Source: Schizophyllum amplum (Eukaryota; Basidiomycota; Agaricomycetes; Agaricales; Schizophyllaceae). Taken from it: a DNA stretch of 64,000 nt. The translations under genes and the position numbers were made by a program. This document shows positions 11,506 to 21,921 of this stretch, piece after piece (position 1 is the stretch's first letter; the number at the start of each line of letters is the position of its first letter). Under the pieces are notes generated by a model that was not told where the DNA came from, searched no databases, and saw nothing but the letters and a program-made list of their open reading frames with translations. The DNA lies in assembly GCA_007026445.1 (NCBI GenBank), contig VDMD01000012.1, forward strand, positions 372,001 to 436,000. Direction: 5' to 3'.

Positions 11506-11790
11506 TTATACAAATCCTTCGTCGCCCAGCTTCTTCAATGCGAACCTGAGCGCCAGGCGCTGGAAGAGATTGATCTTTCCAATCGCGCTGTCAAGGACGA
11601 CGGTTTGCATATGCTCATTCCGCCTGCAAAGCACCGAGAAAGCCCTGTCATCGTGCACACCCGCTGTGATCATGAAGGGCATCAGCTCCGAAAGGCCGGC
11701 TTTGCGCAGAAATCTCTCGCAGATGGACGACACGGCTGTATAGTTGGGAAGCGGATGCTGCGAGCAACGGCTTAAACCTGGGGGCTGACC
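11506..11790 (-). CDS. Orphan open segment; possible 3' exon of the gene at 11862-13933 or a tiny separate gene
   Basis: The minus-strand frame reads SSICERFLRKAGLSELMPFM, then AGVHDDRAFSVLCRRNEHMQ, and ends FALKKLGDEGFV before the stop at 11506. It looks like a compact helical domain, not a chance frame. The upstream gene, however, meets two stop codons in a row at about 11859-11864. Either an intron (acceptor near 11786, CCCCAG) skips those stops in some transcripts, or this is a separate gene or remnant. The antisense plus-strand ORF 11440-11775 (ATG start, 111 aa) is the competing reading. A cDNA would settle it. Confidence 0.35.
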   Translation of the reverse strand, partial: GQPPGLSRCSQHPLPNYTAVSSICERFLRKAGLSELMPFMITAGVHDDRAFSVLCRRNEHMQTVVLDSAIGKINLFQRLALRFALKKLGDEGFV

Positions 11791-11861
11791 GGTACTCAGA
11801 GTTCATGTCGCACGACGGGTTGGCTTGTAGCTTACCATCAGCATCCGACGCACGGATGCTA

Positions 11862-13933
11862 CTAAGGACGGCTAGAAATTCCGAAGTGATGAGCTACGAG
11901 TCGCAACATAATGTGCATGGGACGTACTGGGTCTGCGGGCTCCTCCTGTTTGTGCGGTTGGTGCGCAGATATGATACGGCGTAGCATCGTCTCTACTGGC
12001 CAAAGCGCTTCGAATTGTTTGAGGGACGGCATGTCTCTGGCGACCTACAAAGAAGCTCAAAGTCAGCGCATTCCGGAACTCAGACGCGACAACAGACGGA
12101 CCGCCTTCACAACCGCCTTCCAATCTTCGGTGTTCTGGTCCTCGGCGCAGTACTCAGCTCTTAGGATATGGGCATAGTCAGTTACGGTCTTCTGTAGAGA
12201 AAGCTCATGTAAAAAACAATCGAGCGAAGGGAGGAAGGACCAATAATACCTTGAAGGACGCGAACTCGTCGTTCGTCATCCGCATCGCATCGCGCAAGAG
12301 GTCTTGGGAGTTCTCTGCATCACTCGCGAGTTCCACCAATCGCTCGTCCCTGGGTATCGACCAGCGCTTGCGCGCGGCTCCCGACTCGTCAACTCCAGCG
12401 CTCACGTAGTCCTCCCTGCCCGCGAACAGATCCTCTAGCGCAAAGATCGTAAGAGGTGCAATTGCATTGCGGGCGACCAGTTCTCCCCACAGCTCCATCC
12501 GCTGTGATTCGGTCCAGCCTCTTAGAACTGCGACATGCGCATCGCGGTAGATCCCTGCGGTGTCCAGGACATGAAGGAGCTGTGCGCCGTCAGAGACTGC
12601 GGTAAACAGACCCTCAAGCTCGCTCCGATCTTCCGGCGGAATCGCCGGACGAAAGTTGCACAGCGGGCACGGACTATAGGGACTATCGACGCGACACTAC
12701 AAGTTGGCTTCAGTCAGGTTATAGTTAGAATGGTGATTGAAAGACTGACGGTGGTCGGCCACCTGAAACCGGACGCGCAGATGGTCGAGGAAGAACCTCG
12801 TGCTTGGCTATGCGGCATAGACATCGCACCAGTCGCCGACGGGTCCTGAGTCGTCGTCAGATTCGCTTTGCATATACATCAGAAATACCTACAAGGGTGA
12901 GTAGCGGGGGATCCTGACTGGGTGTAAGAAGGTCGAGCTCATCTTCTGGCTGCTGCACGTCGACGTCCCGGGACGAATGACCCAGCGTGACCGCTTTGTT
13001 GTCTTCCATCGGCTGCAAGCGAGCGGCTTCTACAGTACGTGCTCCTTTGGAGATGCCGCTAGTGCGCCGACTTGACCAGTGCGCTTGCCGCTTGCCAACA
13101 TAAAGAATGCCGCCGGGCTTAGGCTTAACCTTCGAAGCTTCAGTCACGACTGATACACAACGGACACGAACACGCTTACGGGGCTTGGTGAGACACCACG
13201 CGCTCGATCCAAGACGCGCCTCTTTGTGCTGCGATGAACGTAGCGGTCCCAAAGTACCTTGATGAACCAATCATCCAGATAACCGCTTAATTCGGGGACC
13301 TTGTTCTTGATCTGCCATTGATTCTAGTTAGCAAATCGCAACGTCGCGAGTGCGCGATTTACGCACCTTGTCGCAATAGATCGTCCATTGACCAGGTATC
13401 TGATCATTTGCAAGGACGCCATAATCCAGTACAGGCTTCTTTCTCTTGTGTCCGCTCTCATGTCCGCCATAATCCCGCACAAGTTGCTAGGAGTTGTTTA
13501 ATGGAGTTGAAGAGGCACAGCACCAAGACGATTCGGCTCACGTAAGCATGGCTGCGCTGGAAAGAGGTCCATTGAGAGGGCCAGTGATCTGATAATGCCT
13601 TGAGACCAGCCGCAGGCAGCTGCGCGACGTCTTTAGGTGGAGGTATGAGGTTGCGCTTTGTGGGCATTTCGAAACCGGTCAGAGGGAGGAGCAACGTAGC
13701 CCGTGTTATCTTTATATCGGCAGGGCAGGGCACTCGAACATGTTCAATGTTGAAGTTCGGTGGGAATGTTGATCTTGCGTGGGAACGAACCGCGCACGCC
13801 ACCGCGGATCGCTGAAGTCCAACTGCTTATCAGATGAGTTGAACACAAGTTGAGCACCCTGGAAGCTTAATGCAAGTCGAACATGGCTGAGGTCGTTTGA
13901 CAGCTCTGGTGCGAACACGTCGATCAACGGCAT
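11862..13933 (-). CDS. Uncharacterised multi-exon protein
   Basis: No family recognised. The start at 13933 gives MPLIDVFAPELSNDLSHVRL. Later exons read PLTGFEMPTKRNLIPPPKDV, DYGGHESGHKRKKPVLDYGV, ANDQIPGQWTIYCDK, IKNKVPELSGYLDDWFIK, then an internal exon with SPYSPCPLCNFRPAIPPEDR (a possible CxxC knuckle) and WTESQRMELWGELVARNAIA, and a last exon VARDMPSLKQFEALWPVETM. Typical GT-AG introns of ~50-60 nt separate these. The helical, charged composition and lack of signal or TM suggest a soluble, perhaps nuclear, protein. A frame break at about 13775 fits one missing A/T in a homopolymer. The 3' end is uncertain because of the open segment at 11506-11790. Confidence 0.6.
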
Positions 13934-14076
13934 GAGGTTGACAAAGGACCAAGCTCAACACGGGGCCACAACTAGCTTTCCATATACCAGGCTAGCTGTT
14001 ACATATAGTGAGGGTCAGCTGGTGCTCGAGACCCATTACGAAGCGATAAGTACACTCAGGGCTCGTCATCTGAACG

Positions 14077-15065
14077 CTAGCAAAAGCGGTCACTGTGTTC
14101 GAATCAGATGCAGCCGTCGATGACGAGAGCGTGGAACGCACCTCTTCAACTTCGCACGACGCTCCAGCATCGCCTCAGCTAATCGACCTTCCTTCCTTGC
14201 CTTCTTCAGCTGCAAGAAGATGAGTAGGCGCGAATAGGCACGATCATGGTCTTGCTCACCTCCTTCTTATCCTCAGAAGACAGGACATTTCGACCTTGGC
14301 CCCAGGATTGGTAGAGTTTACTAGGCAATATCAGCAGAAAAAATGCAGAAGCAACGGCGGGACGCACTTGATATCATGCTCATCTGCCTGCGGTGGCCCC
14401 GAGGCGTCCTTCTTCTTCCTCTCTTCAGCGTGTGCCTCTTGTTTGTACTTGTTCTGGATCTTGACCCAGAAGCGCTCTCGGAAGCCCACTTCTTCGCTGT
14501 CTCCTCGAAGTTGCAGTCCACCACCAGCAGTCTCGTCCACGGCAAGGTACTTCTCATACACGTTTTGGAACGCGACCATTCCGTCGGATGCGATCACTGG
14601 CGTCCACTCTTCCTGAGGTCCCCGCGCATCGCGGTCAGCGCTGACAATACCGTGCGCATCGCAAGACAGGAATTTCCCCTCCCCGGTGCCTGTTCGCAAG
14701 TTGATCGTGGTAGAACCGGCTATGCGAGTAGTGACCCAGACCTGAGAGACGTCGGTGGGGGTGCGTTCCAGCACGCTTGGCTGTTCGTCCGAGTCCGACT
14801 TGTCGACCGCAGACACTATGAGCCTGTTCGAAGTAGAGTTGTAGGTGATGCAGAGGGGAGATGGGTCGGAGGGATGCACGATGAATGTCGGTCCGCGTAT
14901 TTCGTTAGGCGCGTCGGGGCGAACCCATGCTTCCGGTTCAGCATCGTTCTCCCCGCGGCGGCGGCTGCCTCCTGGTCGCCCGTCGTCGTCCTCGTCGCGT
15001 TTGCGCTTCTTCTTTCCCTTTTCTCCCTTGAACTTGAGTTTGCTGGACCGAACCTTTTCAGACAT
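14077..15065 (-). CDS. FRG1: FRG1-like protein (fascin-like beta-trefoil, RNA and actin associated)
   Basis: Ortholog of the FRG1 family, nuclear/nucleolar proteins linked to RNA processing and actin bundling. The N-terminus MSEKVRSSKLKFKGEKGKKK is a basic leader followed by an acidic/Arg patch. The trefoil core contains VSQVWVTTRIAGSTTINLRT, KFLSCDAHGIVSADRDARGP, QEEWTPVIASDGMVAFQNVY, EKYLAVDE and RERFWVKIQNKYK. The tail LYQSWGQG, QLKKARKEGRLAEAMLERRA and KLKSDRFC matches the canonical FRG1 C-terminus. The last coding exon (14077-14092) supplies only SDRFC and the stop after an intron. The start at 15065 lies 188 nt from the divergent RPL26 start. No frame break was seen. Confidence 0.9.
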
Positions 15066-15253
15066 GAAGGCAGGATGATTCTGAAGGGCCGGGCCAGGGC
15101 CGGGCTCCCGGAAGGCGGTGATGCTTCAGGAGCCACGTGCAGGGTCGCGTGGCGGGCCGGCCGGCACTCGCGTGGCACCCCGCTCAGCCAGGAATCCACA
15201 TCGCTGACCCGCCCTCGTCAAGCCCGCCGACGTCAAGCTCCTCGTCGCCCAAA

Positions 15254-15902
15254 ATGAAGTTCAACCTGGGTGCGTTGCCGCTCGTAGGCCCTATCTGCCC
15301 TGCTCGTCGAAATTCTAGTCGAACGGACGATCCTGAGACACATGAACGGCTGGATGGCGCAGATGGGCCTCGGATGACTGGTCAAAATCTGACGATGCAT
15401 TGTGCAGACACTTCCTCCTCGCGGCGCAAGTCCCGCAAGGCGCACTTCGATGCGCCTTCGTCCATCCGCCGCAAGATCATGTCCTCTTCCCTCTCGAAGG
15501 AGCTCCGTGGCAAGCACAACGTGCGTCGCAAAACTTTTGGTCCTTAGATCCTGTCGCTGATCGAACCCTTGCAGACCCGCTCCCTTCCCATCCGCAAGGA
15601 TGACGAGGTCCGCATCGTCCGGGGCAAGTACAAGGGTCGGGAGGGCAAGGTCACCCAGGTCTACAGGAAGAATGGGTCATTCACGTCGACCGCGTCCAGC
15701 GGGACAAGTCAAACGGCTCCACATCCCCCATCGGCATCCACCCCAGCAACGTTGTCATCACTACGATCAAGCTGGACAAGGACAGGCGGGCAATTCTTGA
15801 CCGCAAGGACAGGAAGAAGAACACGAGCGAGGATGTCGAGATGGTCGACGTGCGTATCTGTGACCTTAGGGGAGAATCTGACTGACACGCGTTTCCCAGT
15901 AA
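15254..15902 (+). CDS. RPL26: 60S ribosomal protein L26 (uL24), with an apparent 1-nt frameshift
   Basis: Large-subunit ribosomal protein near the exit tunnel. Exons: 15254-15269 (MKFNL, codon split), 15408-15520 ([31 protein letters not shown]), 15575-15849 ([32 protein letters not shown], then [35 protein letters not shown]) and 15900-15902, which is only the TAA. All splice sites are GT-AG. Between VYRK and WVIHV the frame jumps. The sequence reads AAG AA TGG where AAG AAA TGG would keep the frame, so one base is missing at about 15671. In an essential, otherwise perfect gene this looks like a sequence error rather than a mutation. The gene is divergent from FRG1. Confidence 0.93.
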
Positions 15903-16214
15903 TCCTTGGGACCTCCTTCTGCTGTATCCTTTATGATCTGGTATCACCTGCAAAATACCTATGTACCCATGCCCCCAATCATATGCTGCATGATAGGCCA
16001 CTTTGGTTCATCTCATCTACGTGTCTTGTTCATCCGATCGCCCCAACATTGCTACATCTCTGGCCGTTGCTAGGACAGCGAAGTCCAGTTGAAAGAAGCA
16101 CTTCGCGGACTCCACATTCCCTCGTCTCATGGGGTACAGTCCAACAGGAATGCATTGAGGCAATACTGAAGAACGCGAGGGTATGAGTACAAGTAAGTGC
16201 ATATGGCAACATCA

Positions 16215-17133
16215 TCAGAAGATAACGTCTTCGTCCTTTTGGGCAAGCAAGTCTGTCGTTCCTGTCGCCTCTGCAATGGTAGGTTCCTCCGTCTCCTCAA
16301 AAGTCTCCTGGAAAGCCGCAGCCTCGTCCGCCTTAACACGCTTCTTCTTGCCCTGGACTTTCTTCAATCTGCAAACACATGAGAAACTACCATCGAGTTA
16401 ATGACTGCATACACACCTGAAGAATTCTTCACGATCCATCTCGTCGAGCTCGCTCATGATGTACTTGATGGTGTTCTCTAGCCGGGGGATAACGACGTGC
16501 TCGATCGCATTCACGCGACGATTCGTCGCGCGAATGACTTCGTCCAGGATGGTGAACGCGGTCTGCAAGGACGCGAGCTCAACGAGGGTCTCGATCGCCT
16601 TCGCGTACACCTCCTTCGCTCGCAGCACCTGTTGCCCGCCGCGACCCAGACCGGTAAGGTTGAAATCTGCGGGAGCAAGGACGTTAGTGTCGTTTAACAA
16701 TGGATCTGGATAGCAGACGTACCCGATCCTGCAACGCGATCGACTTCAAAAGCAGGGAGAACAACACCAGATACGTTCTCCTGCTTCGCCTTGACGCGGA
16801 AGCTAGCCGACTTCGCCTGCTCTTGCACGAGATACGAGATGTCTCCTGTCGCGTACGTCACCTCCGCCATCGAGAAGGACGCCAGCTGCATCACACGGCC
16901 CATCTTACGCTTGGCCTGCGAGAGGAGGGGAATGAGCTCGCGTGTTCTCCCATTACTACACGAGCACGCACCTCGTCGACCTTCTTCAGGATTGCGCGAA
17001 ACCTAGTCGTCAGCGCGTCCCGCTTCTTGGCGAGAAGGGAGTGCCCCGTCTGTGCGCCCTTCAGCCGCAGTTTCGTGTTCGTAAGCGCCATGCGAGTGGC
17101 GAACACATTCTCGCGCTGCCCTTGGCCAGACAT
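16215..17133 (-). CDS. VMA8: V-type H+-ATPase subunit D
   Basis: Central rotor stalk subunit of the vacuolar proton pump, in the V1 sector. It starts [20 protein letters not shown], then [20 protein letters not shown] and [14 protein letters not shown], the invariant N-terminal helix of the family. After an intron come [20 protein letters not shown] and [18 protein letters not shown]; the next exon has [20 protein letters not shown] and [39 protein letters not shown]. The last exon ends [12 protein letters not shown]. The length (~250 aa) and antiparallel coiled-coil layout fit the family. No frame break. The TGA lies at 16215-16217. Confidence 0.96.
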
Positions 17134-18068
17134 ATTGGCAGCGTCTGGGGTAGATGACCGTTGCTCACAGGCGTGACGGTAAGCGCTCGCCGCCACAGTG
17201 ACATATGTTGTCACATCTATTCTCCTGCCGCTGTCCTCAAGTGGTCCTCCAACGTCGTTCACCGCGAGCCTTACCCTCGGGTCAAGTGTACTGACTTATA
17301 TTGAGATCATTCGATTAAGCGTTGAAGTTAGCGTTGAAGGACGCCAGGACGTACGCGCAAGCCTTCGATAGATACTTGAAAATCTTCCGCAGAACGTCGT
17401 TCGAAGCGGAACCTATCGTCAAACCAGGGGCTGGTAGTTGCAAAACAGGGCTCTATCATTGCAGCAAGCAAGAGACCGCTACACTATAAAGAGAACTACG
17501 ACAGATTGGAGGTGTAGGTGAGGTCTAACACCCACACGCCACAGTATCAAGCGCATGAGTTCTAAAACCAAACCGTCGTTCTTCGCAAAACCGAATCGCC
17601 TCGTCCGGCCTGTAAATCGACGCGTAGGACGGGCACTGTCTTGAGGCTGCGTGATGGACAAAGAAGAAAGGGAAATTTTCAGAGAGACGTTTATAGGCCG
17701 CTGAGTTTGTTAATGTTTGGCTACGAATTCGTCACGAGATCCACAACAATACGCCCACATTGCATAACAACTCTCCCCTTTTATCTTGTCACCGACATAT
17801 TGCGAGGGGCAGCCGATTGCTTTGGCTCAGAATTATTTGATACACGGATATATAGTATGTACAAGGAGGTTTTTCAAGAGAAAGGCTTGGCAGTCGACCA
17901 GCGCGCAGGCTCTAGATATTATCTACATAATAGGTTTCGATTCGACGGCTCGACTGCTGTGGCAGCAGGCGCTATGTACGCGTCGTTATAGATCAAAAGA
18001 CACAGCCTATGAGAGCAAATACATGCAATGGATCGTATCTAGTATGTACAAACGGTTCTCAACAGCTC
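17134..18068. other. Intergenic region, no supported gene
   Basis: 935 nt between the VMA8 start and the 3' end of the next minus-strand gene. It is more AT-rich from about 17640 to 18020. Plus-strand open frames (17641-17991 from a TTG, and 17786-18436 overlapping the next gene) show no domain. It presumably holds the VMA8 promoter. Confidence 0.45.
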
Positions 18069-20048
18069 TCAACTGCCAAACCCGCCACGTCTGGACGGTC
18101 CGTACCCCACGCCGCCGTACGGCGCTCCTCTCCCATTGTGAGCGACATGCACATCACGGTACGAGTATACTTGTGGGGGACGCGATACGGGGCCTGCAGT
18201 ATGCGGAGGGAGCACGGCATTGTTGGGAGGCCAATAAGGCCATGTCCCTTGTTGACCCGAAGTGCCGCCGGCGGGAGCTGGATATGAGGTTGCTGTTTCT
18301 CGTTGGTTTCCCCTCGGAAGTGGTGGCGGATATTGAGAGCGAACAGGTAGCTGAGTCGGTACAGGGTCGTTGTGCGAAATGCCTGCGAGGCGCTCCAACT
18401 GTCGAGAACGTGAGTTTTCTGTATGCGAAAGATTGAAGGGCGGCTCACATCACAGATTCGACGCCGCATCCGGTCAAATTCCTCTTGGCTTAGCTCAACT
18501 TTGCCCTGGTCGGGGCCGGATATCGAAAGAGAACATATGTTTCGGCGAGAGGTGCGCCTGTAAAGGACCTTGGAGCATGTCCGTCAGTCGACGTCCTCTC
18601 ATCCGATCGTGTTGTCGGTGCGCAGGTAGAGGGTGTGACCCACGTGCCCTGCTCGTAGTTGCTTGTTGAGGCCGCGTTGAGCGCTGCCGCGAGTACAGAC
18701 GGCCCGGCTTGCTGCTGCTGGACGCGGCGATTGGCTGGCCCGATGGTCCCCACCCAGGTGGCGGAAGGGGTACGACCTCGCCAGCAGCGAGCTCTTGGGC
18801 AGAACCACCACTTGTTCCTCCAAGCGTGCTCTGCGACGTAATTCTCTTGAAATGCAGACCCTCCGGAACGGATGCGGGCTTGTAAGCCGATGCACCGTTC
18901 ACCTCAGCCTGCGTTTTCGACGACCGCTGCGGTTGTTCGTGCGCCTTCGTCTTCAACGCCGGCAAGAGTCCCCGCTTCTTCGCATGTACAGACTTCGGAC
19001 CGAAGCTTGTAGGGCGTTCGGAACCAAAACTGCATTGCGAGGATGCATGTCGCCGTTGCGCAGTCGATGTTTCTTCCTGGGAGGGGAGCCTTGTCGTGGT
19101 TCGGAAAGAGGGGCGCGCGCGCCTTGTGATGCGCGAAACACGCGTTTCGGTACGCGGCATAACTTCAGATCGTTGTCGCGTCCCGGCGACGCGTTGGATG
19201 TTTGCGCTGTGGGCAGAATGTTCTTGGCTGGCGGATGGGGTCGGTGCGGTGAAGGAGGCTGGGACGAAGACGAGGAAGGAGACGAAGACCTGGATGGCAT
19301 CTGTACAGGATGTGAGACCGATCTGGGAATATCCGTGTATGTCGATCGTCTGCGCTTCCTTGGCCTCGCTGGAATCAAGACACAGTCTAGGACCATCCTC
19401 TTTGGCGCAGGCGGCGGGTGCCGACTATTTTGAATGGGCGGAACACACTCTACTGAAGAGGCGCCACTCGGCATATCGTCGACGGTGTGTCCGTCCGGGC
19501 TACATGATCTGAGGACATTGTGGCGCGGTTTTTTCAGACGCGCAGCCTTCGGAGCAAGAAATCCGCTATCCACAGACGTGTCGGATGACCCTGCGATCGT
19601 GTCGATAGTCGAAGAGTCCGTGTCGGAGACCTACACGTCGTTAAGCGGCGCAATGCCTGCAAGGTATGGCCCATACCTCGTCAACAAGAACGCCAGTGCC
19701 CGAGTCGTAGAAGCCCAACTTCACTGCCTTGGGTTTCAGCGGTCGACAGTCCGTGAATGCCGCAGCGACAGCAGCACGCATGGCATTAAGATCCTTCGGG
19801 CGACATCCCTTCTCTTGGGCGTCGCTAAAATCGTCAAAAGCTTGCTGGGCGTTCGACCTGCAGCTGAGATGATGCTCGTGCCAGGCCTGACGACCGCCCT
19901 GGAATGTCGCAAACGCCTGAATGATGTGGATGCTTGTGGCTTGGAGGATGTGTAGGTAGCAGCGGGCACTATGACATGGCTCGCAGCGCAAGCCTGCGAG
20001 ACGGGGCACTTCGTGGCTGGGCCCTCCTCTGCCAGGTCTGCACATCAT
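18069..20048 (-). CDS. Uncharacterised low-complexity, probably nuclear protein
   Basis: Not a recognised family. The first exon starts at 20048 and contains CEPCHSARCYLHI (two CxxC-like pairs), KDLNAMRAAVAAAFTDCRPL and AVKLGFYDSGTGVLVDE, then a donor. Exon 2 begins VSDTDSSTIDTIAGS and carries basic clusters (RPRKRRRS, PPRKKHRLR) resembling nuclear localisation signals within Ser/Pro-rich sequence. A further exon has HFKRITSQSTLGGTSGG and PLPPPGWGPSGQPIA. The last exon, LERLAGISHNDPVPTQLP, leads into a Pro/Tyr/Gly-rich tail ending GYGPSRRGGFGS. Exon joins around 18490-19030 are unclear. The mix of an ordered N-terminus, two NLS-like clusters and a disordered sticky tail suggests a chromatin or RNA-associated protein, but that is inference. 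Confidence 0.55.
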
Positions 20049-20226
20049 TGTTGGCTTTCTCTGGACACAGTGAGTATCACGTCTGGAGCACTTATGGGCA
20101 GCTTACTGGCGGTTTCTGGCGGGCAGTCCATAGTCCATAAGCTGCATCGAATGTTGCGTCAAAATTACTCTGAAGTAATGTCCTGTAATCTGATGAGCAT
20201 ATCCCATACAGAACAAATGCAGTATT

Positions 20227-21921
20227 TTACCCTGTATTCTCTCTTGCTAGTTGGCCTTCTGGAAGGCGGTATAGCAGGAAAAATTGACCAAGGCCTTCCA
20301 CGACCGTTCTCTCAACATGATGAGCGTCGTAAATTCCGATGCTGCATAGGTTCATCCCTTCGCATAGACAAACCCTGCCTTCGACGTAACATGCGGCGCA
20401 GATGGAGACGCAGTCGTCCATCTTCCCTCCAACTGCATCGGCTTCGACGGCGCATCCGGCGCATCGAAAGAAGCTCTGGTAGATGTCTGCACCGCAAAAA
20501 TCGCAAAGCAAGTCATCGAAGTGCTGGAAACTTCGAGTGCGTCGGGGAAATGTTACACGCGTCCTTGCTGACCAGGTGCGCCATGGTGTCATGTTTCTTC
20601 GTGTACTCGTCGACGAGCAGATGCTCGTATAGCCCGACGAGGAGCATGAGCTCGTCAAAGATTGACGATTGTGAGAGCTCGGGACGGGAGGCGACGGGTG
20701 CACGTTCGCGCGGCGCTCAGCCGCGACTATGTTCTCCAACAGCTCCATGTTTCGTACGAGCAGATAGTGAATAAGAGCCTTGACCTTGTATGTCTCGCGT
20801 CGGCCGACACGGCGATAGATAGGCAGCTCGTTGTACAGGGCGACTTGTAGACTCCTGGGTTCCATGCGTGACCAGGACATCTTCACCGTGATGCCGCCGC
20901 TGTTGACGACTTGGTGCGCGGAACGGGGAGGGACGAAGACCATGTCGCCGAGTTTCTGCTCTATGATGTAGACATGGAAGGGCGCTCGCCTGAGATCCTC
21001 AAGGTGATGACGTGGTTCTCGTGGTCGAGCTCCTGCCCTAGCTTGTGGAAGTATTCGGCGACCCGCTGCGCGTCGCCACCTCGAGTCATAAACCAGTACG
21101 AGGACCCGCCTTTCTCGGTGTATGTCATGAGGTTCTGGCCGTATGACGCGCAGAGATCCTTGTGCATGGGGGTGAATGTATCGCCCACTCCGAGGTAGCA
21201 CATCAGATGCTCGACGCGGGCGGCGGGGGGTAGCGCGTTCAGGATGTTGGTCTCGCTGTCGGGAAGGACTTCTTGGGGAATTGTCGAGCGCCGGTGCAGC
21301 CATTCAGTCCAAGCGGGAGGACAGGGGGCATCCTTGCCGTAGAGCCTTTCCTTCTCTGGAGCGCTGTGAGTATCCAGCGTAGCTCTGAGGGGAACAACAT
21401 CACTGCGTACCTCCATCACCCACTGTTGGCCCTGCGCTTCGACATTTCGCAACGAAGTCGTCAAGGGGAAGAGTAGAGTCTGTCCATGTGTGTACGTTCC
21501 TAGCCTCGATGACTGCACCGGGAGAATGAGTGCATAAGTCAATGCTCAAGAGTATGCACGCACGGTTGTCGGGGAGCTCTACATGTTGGGCAAACCCGTG
21601 CAGACTGAGCAAGTCACGGTCCCAAGCGTCCGTCTGATGCCAACCATGTATAACGAGCGGTGTTTCTGACTTCCGGTATTCGTTGAGCGCCGCAGTGAGA
21701 TCGGACTCGCAATGGACGCGTGTAGCAGGGTGGAAGCCGGACGACACGAGCGTGTCGTAGGACCAGTCCTTCGTGCGGAGGATGTGCGAGGCGTCGTATG
21801 GCGTGTCCTTTGTCCGGCGCTCTATAACGAGCGTGTCCGCCATCCGAGAATCGTCGTCGAAGTCGCGAACAAAGGTGTTTATGTCCGTGATCATTAGCGC
21901 CGGGTGTGGCGCGTCGATCAT
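20227..21921 (-). CDS. JmjC-domain protein with C-terminal Cys-rich finger (putative histone demethylase), with frame breaks
   Basis: Fe(II)/2-oxoglutarate oxygenase fold. From the ATG at 21921: MIDAPHPALMITDINTF, ETPLVIHGWHQTDAWDRDLL, RLYGKDAPCPPAWTEWLH, then the catalytic core CYLGVGDTFTPMHKDLCASY with the HxD iron ligands, and GDMVFVPPRSAHQVVNSGG with the distal His. Next come KMSWSRMEPRSLQVALYNEL and IYRRVGRRETYKVKALIHYL. The C-terminus has CDFCGADIYQSFFRC, then CAGC and CAACY pairs, a treble-clef-like finger. Related fungal JmjC proteins act on histone lysines; the substrate here is unknown. Frame breaks occur near 21000, 20700 and 20528, each explained by one base in a homopolymer, so the contiguous 20227-21303 frame is mistranslated in two stretches. 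Confidence 0.85.

Noticed and set aside
11440..11775. 111-codon plus-strand ORF with ATG
   Set aside because: Antisense to a more protein-like minus-strand segment; no domain. Kept only as the competing reading of that segment.
14343..15257. 304-codon plus-strand open frame
   Set aside because: Exact antisense shadow of FRG1, whose domain, splice sites and C-terminus are clear.
15521..15574. Programmed frameshifting as the cause of the RPL26 break
   Set aside because: No slippery heptamer or downstream structure at the break, and the same type of break recurs at plain homopolymers in unrelated genes.
20227..21303. Taking the 358-codon open frame as the true JmjC C-terminus
   Set aside because: Part of it is a mistranslated stretch between two compensating indels; another frame there is clearly more protein-like.
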